Part shown: positions 28,641-36,722 of the stretch, piece by piece
Layout: each line of letters starts with the position of its first letter
Numbering within the stretch: the stretch's first letter is position 1
Source: Desulfobulbus propionicus
GTDB lineage: Bacteria; Desulfobacterota; Desulfobulbia; Desulfobulbales; Desulfobulbaceae
Length of the DNA: 64,000 nt
Reading direction: 5' to 3'
NCBI GenBank assembly: GCA_002748755.1
Contig: PDTD01000008.1
Location: 1 to 64,000, forward strand
Notes under the pieces: generated by a model
The model's database searches: none
What the model was told of the DNA's origin: nothing
The model's input: only the letters and a program-made list of their open reading frames with translations
Translations under genes and position numbers: made by a program

Positions 28641-30830
28641 ATGCCCCGAACTCTTGCGATCTTTTGCTCCAGGCAGGAGTACAACGCCCTGTATCTAAAA
28701 TCTAATAATAATTATTATCAAGTCAAGATGAAAAAGCACACCCAGCTACACACCGGTACCCCTCTGCCCCTTGGTGCAACCATTACCACCGAAGGGGTCA
28801 ACTTCGCACTTTTTTCTCGACACGCCCACACTGTCACCCTTGTTCTGGATCTACCGGAGGACGGTACGACAAAACAATGGCGCGCCATACACCTCGATCC
28901 CAAAACAAACAAAACGGGAGACATCTGGCATGTACGTATACCGGAACTGGCCTTCCCACTGTATTATGGGTATATTCTGGACGGTCCTGATGACCCATGG
29001 GGGAGCGGCCACGTCTATAACAACAAGAGAATTCTCCTGGATCCGTACGCGAAAGAGCTGCGCCCGGCAAAATGGGGTGCGCCCAGGGATGATTTGGGCG
29101 TCCAGCCCTGCTGCCGCCTACAACCGAACACCTATGACTGGGAAGGTGATCTGCACCCTAAAACCGCACTCAAGGACAGTATTATCTACGAAATGCACGT
29201 GCGGGGATTTACCAGAGACAGCTCCTCTGGAGTGGCTCACCCCGGAACGTTTACAGGGGTAACTGAAAAAATTGATTATCTTCGAGCCCTTGGGATAACA
29301 GCAGTGGAACTCATGCCGGTAACGGAATTTGACGAGAACGAGGCCCTGTTTGTCAACCCGGAAAGCGGCAAGCCGCTGCAAAATTACTGGGGCTATAATC
29401 CGGTTTCATTTTTTGCCCCCAAGTCAGGCTATTGTGCGGATCCTGCCAACGCCCTCAACGAATTCCGTGACATGGTCAAACAACTGCACAGGGCTGGCAT
29501 TGAGGTGTTGCTTGACATCGTGTACAACCATACCGGAGAGGGAGGCCTGGATGGCCCAACCACCAGTTTTCGGGGGCTTGACAACACCATATACTACCTG
29601 CTCGATCCATGGACACGGACCTACCTCAACTTTTCCGGCTGCGGTAATACCTGCAACTGCAATCACCCCATTGTTCGGAACCTGATCAGGAGCGCTCTTC
29701 GCTGGTGGGTAGTGGAGATGCATGTGGACGGATTTCGTTTTGATCTGGCCTCCATTTTAGGCCGGGACTCCCAGGGTCATGTCCTGTCCAACCCGCCCAT
29801 GGTTGAAAGCATCGCCGAAGACCCGGTACTGGCCGATGCCAAAATAATTGCCGAGGCCTGGGATGCAGCAGGATTGTACCAGGTGGGTAGCTTTTCCACC
29901 CACCACCGCTGGGCTGAATGGAACGGCCGATTCCGGGATGATATCCGGTTGTTCATGTGTTCTACTCCCGGATCCATTTCGGCTCTGGCCACCAGAATTG
30001 CCGGCAGCTCGGACCTCTACCAACACAATGGACGACACCCCTGCAATTCAATTAACTTCATAACCAGCCATGATGGTTTTACCCTCAACGACCTGGTAAG
30101 CTACAACCAAAAACACAACCATGCCAATGGTGAAGACAACCGTGATGGAGACAACCATAATATAAGCTGGAACAGCGGTATAGAAGGAGACACACTCAGC
30201 AGACCGATCCAGGAACTCCGCTCCCGAAGGGTGCGCACTTTCCTGACCATTCTTTTTCTTTCCCAGGGTGTCCCCATGCTGGTTGCAGGTGACGAATTCG
30301 GTCGGACCCAAAAAGGCAACAACAACGCCTGGTGCCAGGACAACGCCATAAGCTGGCTCAACTGGAATCTGCTCCATCAAAACCGACACCTGTTTCAATT
30401 TGTCCAATACCTGATCAAGCTTCGAAAAAGACATCAGGTGTTCAGGCGTGATGATTTCTTCGCCGCTGCCAGCAAGGCAGGAGAACCTCCGTATACGAAC
30501 GCTATTAGTTGGCACAGCCTTGTCCCAGGAACACAGGACTGGTCACCGGCATGCCTGACTCTGGCTTTTCTGCTCAACGGATCGCTCTTTCCCGAGCCGG
30601 ATGACGATTTTTATGTCATGTTGAACGGACACAGAGACACAGACCAAACATTTCTTACCCCTGCTCCCCCTGTCCGCGGGGAGCAACGGATATGGAAACA
30701 GATCATAACCACCTGTCAACCGGGACCAAATGATGTGTATCAGCCTGACCAGGCACGATCTGTCGCTGCCGGTGAAAAGCTGACAGTACGTCCCATGGGC
30801 TGCGTTGTCCTGCAATCGACCTGCAGATAA
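28641..30830 (+). CDS. glgX: Glycogen debranching enzyme GlgX / isoamylase type
   Basis: A GH13 enzyme that removes alpha-1,6 branches from glycogen limit dextrins in the cytosol. The 729-aa protein has an N-terminal CBM48-like domain (about 40-140), then the catalytic barrel with DIVYNHTGEGG, the nucleophile in VDGFRFDLASIL, the acid/base in IIAEAWDAAG, and NFITSHDGFTLNDLVSYNQKH. The C-terminal domain follows from about residue 600. The start at 28641 has a good ribosome binding site (AGGGAGA, 28628-28634). A later ATG at 28728 (MKKHTQLHTG) matches the usual N-terminus but lacks one. No other glycogen genes are nearby. Confidence 0.9.
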   Translation: MPRTLAIFCSRQEYNALYLKSNNNYYQVKMKKHTQLHTGTPLPLGATITTEGVNFALFSRHAHTVTLVLDLPEDGTTKQWRAIHLDPKTNKTGDIWHVRIPELAFPLYYGYILDGPDDPWGSGHVYNNKRILLDPYAKELRPAKWGAPRDDLGVQPCCRLQPNTYDWEGDLHPKTALKDSIIYEMHVRGFTRDSSSGVAHPGTFTGVTEKIDYLRALGITAVELMPVTEFDENEALFVNPESGKPLQNYWGYNPVSFFAPKSGYCADPANALNEFRDMVKQLHRAGIEVLLDIVYNHTGEGGLDGPTTSFRGLDNTIYYLLDPWTRTYLNFSGCGNTCNCNHPIVRNLIRSALRWWVVEMHVDGFRFDLASILGRDSQGHVLSNPPMVESIAEDPVLADAKIIAEAWDAAGLYQVGSFSTHHRWAEWNGRFRDDIRLFMCSTPGSISALATRIAGSSDLYQHNGRHPCNSINFITSHDGFTLNDLVSYNQKHNHANGEDNRDGDNHNISWNSGIEGDTLSRPIQELRSRRVRTFLTILFLSQGVPMLVAGDEFGRTQKGNNNAWCQDNAISWLNWNLLHQNRHLFQFVQYLIKLRKRHQVFRRDDFFAAASKAGEPPYTNAISWHSLVPGTQDWSPACLTLAFLLNGSLFPEPDDDFYVMLNGHRDTDQTFLTPAPPVRGEQRIWKQIITTCQPGPNDVYQPDQARSVAAGEKLTVRPMGCVVLQSTCR

Positions 30831-30897
30831 GAGCGGCACAACGGATGGCCCTGGATGTGTCTGTAACTCGCAAATTCTAGAAAGGAGAAACTATGCC

Positions 30898-31419
30898 ATG
30901 ACCACTGTGCTGATGCTGGGAGATTCCCTCGTGGAATGGGGAGACTGGGCAAAACTGCTTCCAAAATACCAGGTAATCAATCGCGGTATGGCAGGAGAGA
31001 CAACTGAAGGCCTTGCAGGCAGACTGATCCCTGAACTGACCAGTATGCCTGAGCCCGATGCCATACTCCTGCAGTCAGGGACCAACAATCTGCTCATGGG
31101 AAACCCTCATTTTCCAGCAATTTACAGCAGTATGGTACCCACCATACGGACACTGATTTCTGGCGCCCCCATCCTGATCAGCTCACTCATGCCCATGCCC
31201 ATTGTACGCCGGGAACTACTGGATAAAGTAAACAATGCTCTCCGCGACCTTGCCGAGACAACAGACAATTGTTATTTTATTGACGTTGTACCCTCGTTCC
31301 TGGAACAATGTCTGCCCATCACCCATCCTGGATTCCTGACAGATCAGGTGCACTTGTCCACCCGAGGGTATCAGGTCTGGGCGGCTGCAATCGAGAGCCA
31401 TCTGCAAAAAATTATCTGA
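30898..31419 (+). CDS. GDSL/SGNH-family hydrolase
   Basis: A serine esterase-like protein of 173 aa without a signal peptide. Block I VLMLGDSLVEWG holds the nucleophile Ser, block III LLQSGTNNL the oxyanion Asn, and block V DQVHLSTRGY the Asp-His pair. Related proteins act as acylhydrolases or acetylhydrolases on lipids or sugars; no substrate can be assigned. The ATG at 30898 has AAAGGAG 10 nt upstream. It is 67 bp after glgX and may be co-transcribed with it. Confidence 0.82.
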   Translation: MTTVLMLGDSLVEWGDWAKLLPKYQVINRGMAGETTEGLAGRLIPELTSMPEPDAILLQSGTNNLLMGNPHFPAIYSSMVPTIRTLISGAPILISSLMPMPIVRRELLDKVNNALRDLAETTDNCYFIDVVPSFLEQCLPITHPGFLTDQVHLSTRGYQVWAAAIESHLQKII

Positions 31420-31440
31420 TCAATGAACCTCAGGTACCAC

Positions 31441-31670
31441 AGCCCGAATTGCTCACGACCATTGTGTCTCCTATGAGGGAAAAGAGGGATATGATTCCCC
31501 TGAGGAGTTACAAATTTCGACAACGTGTCCACGCAGAATCAGCACCGGAGGCGGCTCTCTTCAGCAGTATTTTGACAGCAAAGAGAGGGAACTATCAGTG
31601 ACTTTACCTACCTCTGTACGGTCAAAAACTGTCCATCTGGCAAGGCCTGAGCTGATAAAAATCCGCCCAT
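31441..31670 (+). repeat. Degenerate AB copy of the interspersed repeat, 230 bp
   Basis: Left end AGCCCGAATTGCTCACGACC, interior TTACAAATTTCGACAACGTG and TTCAGCAGTATTTTGACAGC, right end CCTGAGCTGATAAAAATCCG. It begins 21 bp after the GDSL gene stop and fills most of the gap to 31724. Confidence 0.75.
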
Positions 31671-31723
31671 AGCAGGCCTATGCCAGAGTTACTATTCAAC
31701 AACGTTTACTGTAGGAGTATCCT

Positions 31724-32527
31724 ATGCGCACCTTGAGTCCCCTTGTCATCTGCTGTACCTTTCTGGCGTTTTCCTGCCCATCACCCATCCATGCAGAGGC
31801 CCCTGTTTCGATGTCATCCGGCCATGCGGTCATGGACAGTCAAGGCGTTACGGGGGTCGTGGCTGAAACCATGAACACCGGCGGTTACACCTATATTCTG
31901 GTGGACAACGGTCAAGAGCAAACATGGGTCGCCATTCCCGAAACTACAGTGGCCCTGGGGCAGGACGTTGTCTGTCTACCAGGGATGGAGCAGGTGCAAT
32001 TCACCTCCACCACCCTGAACCGAACCTTTGATTCCATCATCTTTTCCCCTGGCCTGGCTGAACGAAATACCAAGAGCGCCGGTTTGAAAACGCACAGCTT
32101 TGCAGAAGCCCTGCGCCAGGAGCAAAACCAGGCTGCTGCTATCCATGGAAATCAGCTAACCGGCCAGTCCCGTGGAAGCCAAGGGGCCAGAGTACCTCCT
32201 GTAAATGTGCAGGTGGAAAAGGCTGAGGCCGAAAACAGTTATACTGTTGCCGAGTGTTTTGAGTTGGCACAAAAGCTTGACGGCAGCCAGGTCGTTGTCC
32301 GGGGCAAGGTGGTGAAGATTTCTTCCGGGATCATGGGCCGCAACTGGATTCATATCCAGGACGGGAGCGGCAGCCCGACAAACCACAGCCATGATCTAGT
32401 GGTAACAAGCCAGGATATGCCTAAAAAAGAGGGGATCATAACCGTAACCGGGATACTGCATGCCAACCGTGATTTTGGCGCCGGCTACAAATACACTGCC
32501 ATCATAGAGGACGCTTCGGTTCAATGA
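31724..32527 (+). CDS. Secreted tandem OB-fold-like protein
   Basis: A periplasmic or secreted protein of 267 aa. It has a signal peptide with the hydrophobic core LVICCTFLAFSC and cleavage near PIHAEA. Two similar beta-rich modules follow. The first runs about 30-115 (GVTGVVAETMNTGGYTYILV...TWVAIPET). The second runs about 180-265 (DGSQVVVRGKVVKISSGIMG, NWIHIQDGSG, GIITVTGILHANRDFGAGY). Both look like OB-fold (tRNA-anti type) domains, and the first resembles NrfJ-like proteins found with cytochromes in related bacteria. The linker 115-175 is Gln-rich. Its stop overlaps the next gene by 4 nt (ATGA). Ligand unknown. Confidence 0.7.
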   Translation: MRTLSPLVICCTFLAFSCPSPIHAEAPVSMSSGHAVMDSQGVTGVVAETMNTGGYTYILVDNGQEQTWVAIPETTVALGQDVVCLPGMEQVQFTSTTLNRTFDSIIFSPGLAERNTKSAGLKTHSFAEALRQEQNQAAAIHGNQLTGQSRGSQGARVPPVNVQVEKAEAENSYTVAECFELAQKLDGSQVVVRGKVVKISSGIMGRNWIHIQDGSGSPTNHSHDLVVTSQDMPKKEGIITVTGILHANRDFGAGYKYTAIIEDASVQ

Positions 32528-33165
32528 CCAAGGGTAGACAGCCCGTGCATCCCAAAAAGATAGGGTTTGACTTTGACGGAGTGATTGCGGATATTGGTGA
32601 AGCCTTTATCCGTCTCGCCTGCGAAGAGTACAACCATTGCGGCATCAGCATGGATCAAATCACCCAGTTTGACGTTGAACGCTGCCTGAATATGCCGCCG
32701 GAGATTGTTGAAACCATTTTTCTCCAGATCCTCAGGGATTCCGTGGGCACCGGATTGATGCCCATGCCCGGGGCGGTTCCCATCCTGGAAGAAATGAGCT
32801 GCCAGGCTCCGGTGACCATTGTCACTGCCCGTCCCATGGGCGACCCTGTCCGCGCCTGGCTGCGGTATCATTGCTCCGGCCGGGTGCACAGACAGGTGCG
32901 ACTGGTAGCCATGGGTGATCATGACGACAAGGTACGACATATAAAAAATCTGGGCCTCACCTGTTTCATTGATGACCGTGTGGAAACCTGTATGATGCTC
33001 ACAGAGGCCGGTATCACATCCTATCTGTTTGCGCAGCCCTGGAACCAAAGCTGCACCGCCCTGCCCCGCGTGGAAAGTTGGGCTGACATACGTAGGCTCT
33101 ACGCCAAAAAGGAATCGGAGGCCGTCTGCGTCTCCGATTCCCCTGGAACCAAAACAAATTCTTGA
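32524..33165 (+). CDS. HAD-superfamily 5'-nucleotidase-like phosphatase
   Basis: A 213-aa cytosolic protein with the HAD motifs: DFDGVIAD (nucleophile and acid Asp, about residue 15), VTARP for motif II (about 98), the Lys in DDKVRHIKNL for motif III, and FIDDRVETC for motif IV. The layout matches the 5'(3')-deoxyribonucleotidase (NT5C) group, though substrate specificity cannot be read. It is translationally coupled to the OB-fold gene upstream and followed 9 nt later by a Nudix gene. This suggests a small nucleotide-related housekeeping operon. Confidence 0.75.
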   Translation: MTKGRQPVHPKKIGFDFDGVIADIGEAFIRLACEEYNHCGISMDQITQFDVERCLNMPPEIVETIFLQILRDSVGTGLMPMPGAVPILEEMSCQAPVTIVTARPMGDPVRAWLRYHCSGRVHRQVRLVAMGDHDDKVRHIKNLGLTCFIDDRVETCMMLTEAGITSYLFAQPWNQSCTALPRVESWADIRRLYAKKESEAVCVSDSPGTKTNS

Positions 33166-33174
33166 GGTATCTCC

Positions 33175-33618
33175 ATGTACTGTCCTGACTGTGGGACCAA
33201 GATTACAATGTACAGAAATCCAACCCCGACCGTTGACATCATCATAGAAATCAACAACGGTATTGTTCTTATCGAACGTAAAAACCCACCCCTTGGCTGG
33301 GCACTGCCGGGCGGTTTTGTTGACTATGGAGAAGCATTTGAGCACGCTGCCCATCGCGAGGCTGAAGAAGAAACGGGGCTCCAGGTCCGACTAATCAGCC
33401 AGTTTCACACCTATTCCCACCCAGAGAGGGATGCGCGGCAGCATACCGCTTCAACCGTGTTCATCGGTCAGGCCGAAGGTGAACCGGTAGGCGCTGATGA
33501 CGCTGCCCAGGCAGGTATCTTTTACCAAGAGAACCTGCCAAAACTTGTCTTTGACCACCAGCAGATTCTCAAGGATTATTTTCATTTCAAAAAAACAGGG
33601 GAGCGTCCAGGCATATAA
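33175..33618 (+). CDS. Nudix hydrolase
   Basis: A hydrolase of nucleoside-diphosphate-linked compounds, 147 aa. The complete Nudix box reads [20 protein letters not shown] followed by ETGL, matching Gx5Ex7REUxEExGU. An N-terminal CPDC pair (residues 3-6) recalls the zinc ribbon of NudC-type and related ADP-ribose pyrophosphatases, but only one Cys pair is present. The ribosome binding site TTGAGGT precedes ATG 33175. Third gene of the 31724-33999 run. Confidence 0.88.
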   Translation: MYCPDCGTKITMYRNPTPTVDIIIEINNGIVLIERKNPPLGWALPGGFVDYGEAFEHAAHREAEEETGLQVRLISQFHTYSHPERDARQHTASTVFIGQAEGEPVGADDAAQAGIFYQENLPKLVFDHQQILKDYFHFKKTGERPGI

Positions 33619-33681
33619 GTTCTACTGTCAAGGAAACCTTCCCCACCGCCAAGAATCTATTTCCACAAGCGAGGAGAAAAA

Positions 33682-33999
33682 ATGGCCAATAAGCCGCCCA
33701 AAAAACATTTTCAGAATCTGGTCAGCAAATTTCCCGAAGTCATGTCGGCTCTGGGCAATCTGGGAGCAACCACCAGAAGCGCTGGCCCCTTGGATAAAAA
33801 GACCACAGAACTTATTCAGCTTGGGGTTGCTGCGGCATCGCAATCAACAGGCGCGGTGCAGTCCCATGCCCGACGCGCCCTTGAAGCGGGAGCGTCCAAC
33901 GAAGAAATACAGCATGCGCTCATCGTCCTGATAACAACCATCGGTTACCCCAAGGTAGCGGCAGCGCTGGCATGGATACAGGGAGAACTGGATACTTAG
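33682..33999 (+). CDS. Carboxymuconolactone decarboxylase family protein without the catalytic cysteines
   Basis: A 105-aa all-helical AhpD/CMD-fold protein. The family core is visible in LIQLGVAAASQSTGAVQSHARRALEAGASNEEIQ (about 50-85), but the CxxC normally in front of the central His is replaced (QSTGAVQSHA). The protein has no cysteine at all, so the AhpD peroxidase reaction is excluded. GAGGAG precedes ATG 33682. The stop codon TAG (33997-33999) is formed by the first bases of the repeat element that follows directly. Confidence 0.8.
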   Translation: MANKPPKKHFQNLVSKFPEVMSALGNLGATTRSAGPLDKKTTELIQLGVAAASQSTGAVQSHARRALEAGASNEEIQHALIVLITTIGYPKVAAALAWIQGELDT

Positions 34000-34222
34000 C
34001 CCGGATTTCTCATGAACATTTTGCCTCACTTGTGAAAAAAAAAGACAAAAACAAAGGGATGTGATGTCCGTGAGCAGGCCCACATTTCGTCAAGATGTGC
34101 ACCAACGCTCAGTCCAGGTAGTATCATCTTCGGCAATCTTCTGGCAACACATATACCCAAATAGAAAGGGGGCAAAAAACTCTCGAAACTGGCGCAGATG
34201 AAGCTGATGGGAAATCTGGCTT
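33998..34222 (+). repeat. Best full AB copy of the interspersed repeat, 225 bp
   Basis: Left end AGCCCGGATTTCTCATGAAC and right end GCTGATGGGAAATCTGGCTT form inverted ends. Hairpin A pairs TGAACATTTTG with the downstream CAAGATGTGCA region across an A-rich stretch. Hairpin B pairs CATCTTCGGCAATCTTCTGG with AAAAAACTCTCGAAACTGG. Its first bases form the stop codon of the CMD gene. Confidence 0.88.
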
Positions 34223-34240
34223 AGTTCTCTTTGGGGGAAA

Positions 34241-34402
34241 TTAAAAAAACATTCTCAACACAAAATACGTCACAAGCCCCACACCTATGGAGCTGTAGAT
34301 CAACAGTCAGGGGAGGCACTCGCTGCCATATTTACGCAGTGCCAGGGCAAAGGTTGTCAGGCCGGCGCCGCCAGCGACCAGCAGTATGAACAGTTCTCGC
34401 AT
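34241..34402 (-). CDS. Candidate small membrane selenoprotein with CxxU motif (TGA recoded)
   Basis: Minus-strand frame from ATG 34402 with a good ribosome binding site (GTGGGAGAAATC). Codons 1-31 encode MRELFILLVAGGAGLTTFAL and then ALRKYGSECLP. Codon 32 is TGA (34309-34307). The frame continues for 21 codons (LLIYSSIGVGLVTYFVLRMF, F) to TAA at 34243-34241. Both halves are single hydrophobic helices with a short polar loop between them, so the protein makes sense only if the TGA is read. The TGA makes C-L-P-U, the CxxU redox arrangement of known selenoproteins. A stem-loop starts 10 nt after it. Alternatives are a recent nonsense mutation or sequencing error. It lies downstream of typA on the same strand. 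No homologue is known to me. Confidence 0.5.
34272..34296 (-). promoter_or_regulatory. SECIS-like stem-loop after the in-frame TGA
   Basis: Minus-strand ACAGCTCC (34296-34289) pairs with GGGGCTTGT (34280-34272) with one bulged T, around the loop ATAGGTGT containing GGU. It begins 10 nt after the TGA, and the loop starts 18 nt after it. This spacing is like the E. coli fdhF SECIS (11 nt to the stem, GGU in the loop). The first loop bases are A and T rather than G, so the match to published bacterial SECIS rules is partial. Confidence 0.4.
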
Positions 34403-34535
34403 GATTTCTCCCACTTTCTAACAATGTTGCCCTTGCCCCCTGAACCGGTGGCAGCTTAAAGACAACAAAAGCGTTGTATCCAAAAAGGCCGTTTAAGGCC
34501 CGAGTTAGACTCGGACGCATCAGCCAGTCATATGG

Positions 34536-36335
34536 TCAAGCACGAATCCTGGCGCCCTGCTTTTTCCGAAGCCGAATTGCCTGGGGGGTGATTTCCACTA
34601 GTTCGTCATCGTTGATATAAGATATACAGTCTTCCAGGCTCATGTCAAGCGGCGGTGTCAGGATAACCGCATCATCGGAACCGGCCGCCCGTACATTGGT
34701 CAACTTCTTGCCCTTGGCCGGGTTCACAATCAGATCGGCTGGTCGGCAATGTTCACCGATAATCTGACCTTGATAGGTTTCCACCCCAGGCCCAATAAAC
34801 AAGCGGCCGCGATCCTGAAGATGAAAGAGGGCATAGGCCACTGTGGTTGCTGGTTCCTTGACCACCATGACCCCATTGACACGGTTCTGGATGGGACCGG
34901 CATAGGGCCCCCATTCAGAAAAAACGTAATTCATGACTCCCATCCCCCGGGTATCCGTGAGAAACTGGGAGCGATACCCCAGCAGGCCACGCGTCGGGAC
35001 CTTGAAAACCATACGGCTTATCTGCTTATTAACCTGCATGTCAAGTAATACGCCTTTGAGCATACCCAGCTTCTCAATCACCACACCCTGGTATTGCTCA
35101 TCCACGTCAACGGTCAACTCTTCATAGGGTTCAAGGGTTTTGCCGTTTTCTTCACGCATGATAACCTGCGGTCTGGTCACCTGGAAGGCATAGTCTTCAC
35201 GGCGCATTTTTTCGATCAGGATGGAAAGGTGCAATTCGCCTCGACCGGCAACACGAAAACCAATCCCTTCCTGCAAAGGCTCAACCTGCAGGGCCACATC
35301 TGCCAGGGTTTCCCTGTTTAGTCTCTCTTCAAGATGCCTGGAGGTAACATACTTCCCCTCCAGACCGGCAAAAGGGGAGTCATTGGGCACGAAGTTCATG
35401 GTGAGAGTCGGCGGATCAATCTCGATCAGGGGCAGCGGCCTGGGCTCCTCGGGATCAGTAAAGGTCACGCCCACAGTGACATCTTCCATGCCTGCTACGG
35501 CAACGATGTCACCGGCAAAAGCCCGCTCCACCGGTACCTTCTGATCCCCTTCAAAAGTAAATAGTTTCGAAATACGAACAGGCTGGACAGAACCGTCACG
35601 CCTGCAGACCACAAGGGGAGAACGAAGATCCAGCTGCCCGTTGACCACCTTACCGATACCCAACCGTCCCATGTAGGGTGAGTAGTCTATGGTATTGACC
35701 TGCATCTGCAAAGGAGCATCAGGGTCACCGGCAGGTGGCGGCACATGATCAACAATCATCTGCGAAATCCGTCCCATCCCGGCTCCGGGGACGACTTCCG
35801 CGTCTGGATCATCAATGGCGTACCCGGCCTTGGCAGAGGCGTAGAGAACCGGGAAATCCAAAATTTCATCGGGCGCTCCAAGGCGATCCAGCATCCCGAA
35901 CACCTGGTCGACCACCCAGTCGCAACGGGCTGCAGGCTTATCGATCTTATTGACCACAACCAAGAGGGGCAGTCCAGCTGCCAAAGCCTTTTTGACGACA
36001 AAAAAAGTCTGCGGCATGGGGCCTTCCTGCGCATCCACCAAAAGCACTGCGCCGTCCGCCATGCGTACTACCCGTTCCACCTGCCCGCCAAAATCCGCAT
36101 GGCCGGGTGTATCAATAATATTAATCCTGTACTCTCCAAAGATGTACGAACCGTTTTTTGAGGAAATGGTAATGCCTCGCTCACGTTCGAGATCCATGGA
36201 ATCCATCAGCCGTTCAGCTACCTCCTGATTATCACGAAACATGCCGCTGTGACGAAAAAGCTGATCAACCAAAGTGGTTTTACCATGGTCAACGTGCGCA
36301 ATGATGGCTACATTACGAATATTCTCTTGCTGCAT
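34536..36335 (-). CDS. typA: Ribosome-dependent GTPase TypA/BipA
   Basis: A translational GTPase of the EF-G family linked to 50S assembly at low temperature and stress adaptation, 599 aa. G motifs: IIAHVDHGKTTLVDQLFRHS, RGITISSKNGS, DTPGHADFGGQVERV, NKIDKPAAR. The EF-G-like domains II, III and V follow, and then the TypA-specific C-terminal domain (RDRGRLFIGPGVETYQGQII, VNPAKGKKLTNVRA). ATG 36335 has GGAGG at good spacing; the few upstream codons of the open frame are ignored. Monocistronic or followed by the small selenoprotein candidate. Confidence 0.96.
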   Translation of the reverse strand: MQQENIRNVAIIAHVDHGKTTLVDQLFRHSGMFRDNQEVAERLMDSMDLERERGITISSKNGSYIFGEYRINIIDTPGHADFGGQVERVVRMADGAVLLVDAQEGPMPQTFFVVKKALAAGLPLLVVVNKIDKPAARCDWVVDQVFGMLDRLGAPDEILDFPVLYASAKAGYAIDDPDAEVVPGAGMGRISQMIVDHVPPPAGDPDAPLQMQVNTIDYSPYMGRLGIGKVVNGQLDLRSPLVVCRRDGSVQPVRISKLFTFEGDQKVPVERAFAGDIVAVAGMEDVTVGVTFTDPEEPRPLPLIEIDPPTLTMNFVPNDSPFAGLEGKYVTSRHLEERLNRETLADVALQVEPLQEGIGFRVAGRGELHLSILIEKMRREDYAFQVTRPQVIMREENGKTLEPYEELTVDVDEQYQGVVIEKLGMLKGVLLDMQVNKQISRMVFKVPTRGLLGYRSQFLTDTRGMGVMNYVFSEWGPYAGPIQNRVNGVMVVKEPATTVAYALFHLQDRGRLFIGPGVETYQGQIIGEHCRPADLIVNPAKGKKLTNVRAAGSDDAVILTPPLDMSLEDCISYINDDELVEITPQAIRLRKKQGARIRA

Positions 36336-36722
36336 ATATCCTCCAGCTCGGTGCAAGGGAAGCTCTCAACCTGAAAAAAATGCAGACTGTACAGGAAGAG
36401 GGGCAAAAAAACAAGGAGATTGAGCACGCGCCCCAAGGTAAAAATCAGAACAAAACGTACACAGCCAACGCTACTGATGGTCAGGTGCACAGGAGTATAG
36501 CGGCTGACCTTGGGTACAAAGCCCCCTGCCAAGAGGACAAAAACTCCTGAACCGTCCTGATTGGGCACCATTTTTTTACATACTGTTCCGCAAAGGGAAA
36601 AACACTATAGCATAAGTAGGTAGAAACCAAGCTCACCCAGCCATCCTGTGGGCACTATCACAAACGATACAACTGCGGTGCTGGTACAGGGAGGGCGTAC
36701 GCTACCTGGGAGAAAATGACCA
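36336..36722. other. Intergenic region between typA and the helicase gene
   Basis: 387 bp between divergent genes. No coding frame is convincing. A weak similarity to the B-hairpin arm (ACAAAAACTCCTGAACC, about 36537-36553) may be an old remnant of the repeat family. Promoters for typA and the helicase gene must be here, but I cannot point to good boxes. Confidence 0.4.

Noticed and set aside
36537-36553. Possible further copy of the interspersed repeat
   Set aside because: Only one short arm-like match (ACAAAAACTCCTGAACC) without ends; kept as a note and not counted as a copy.
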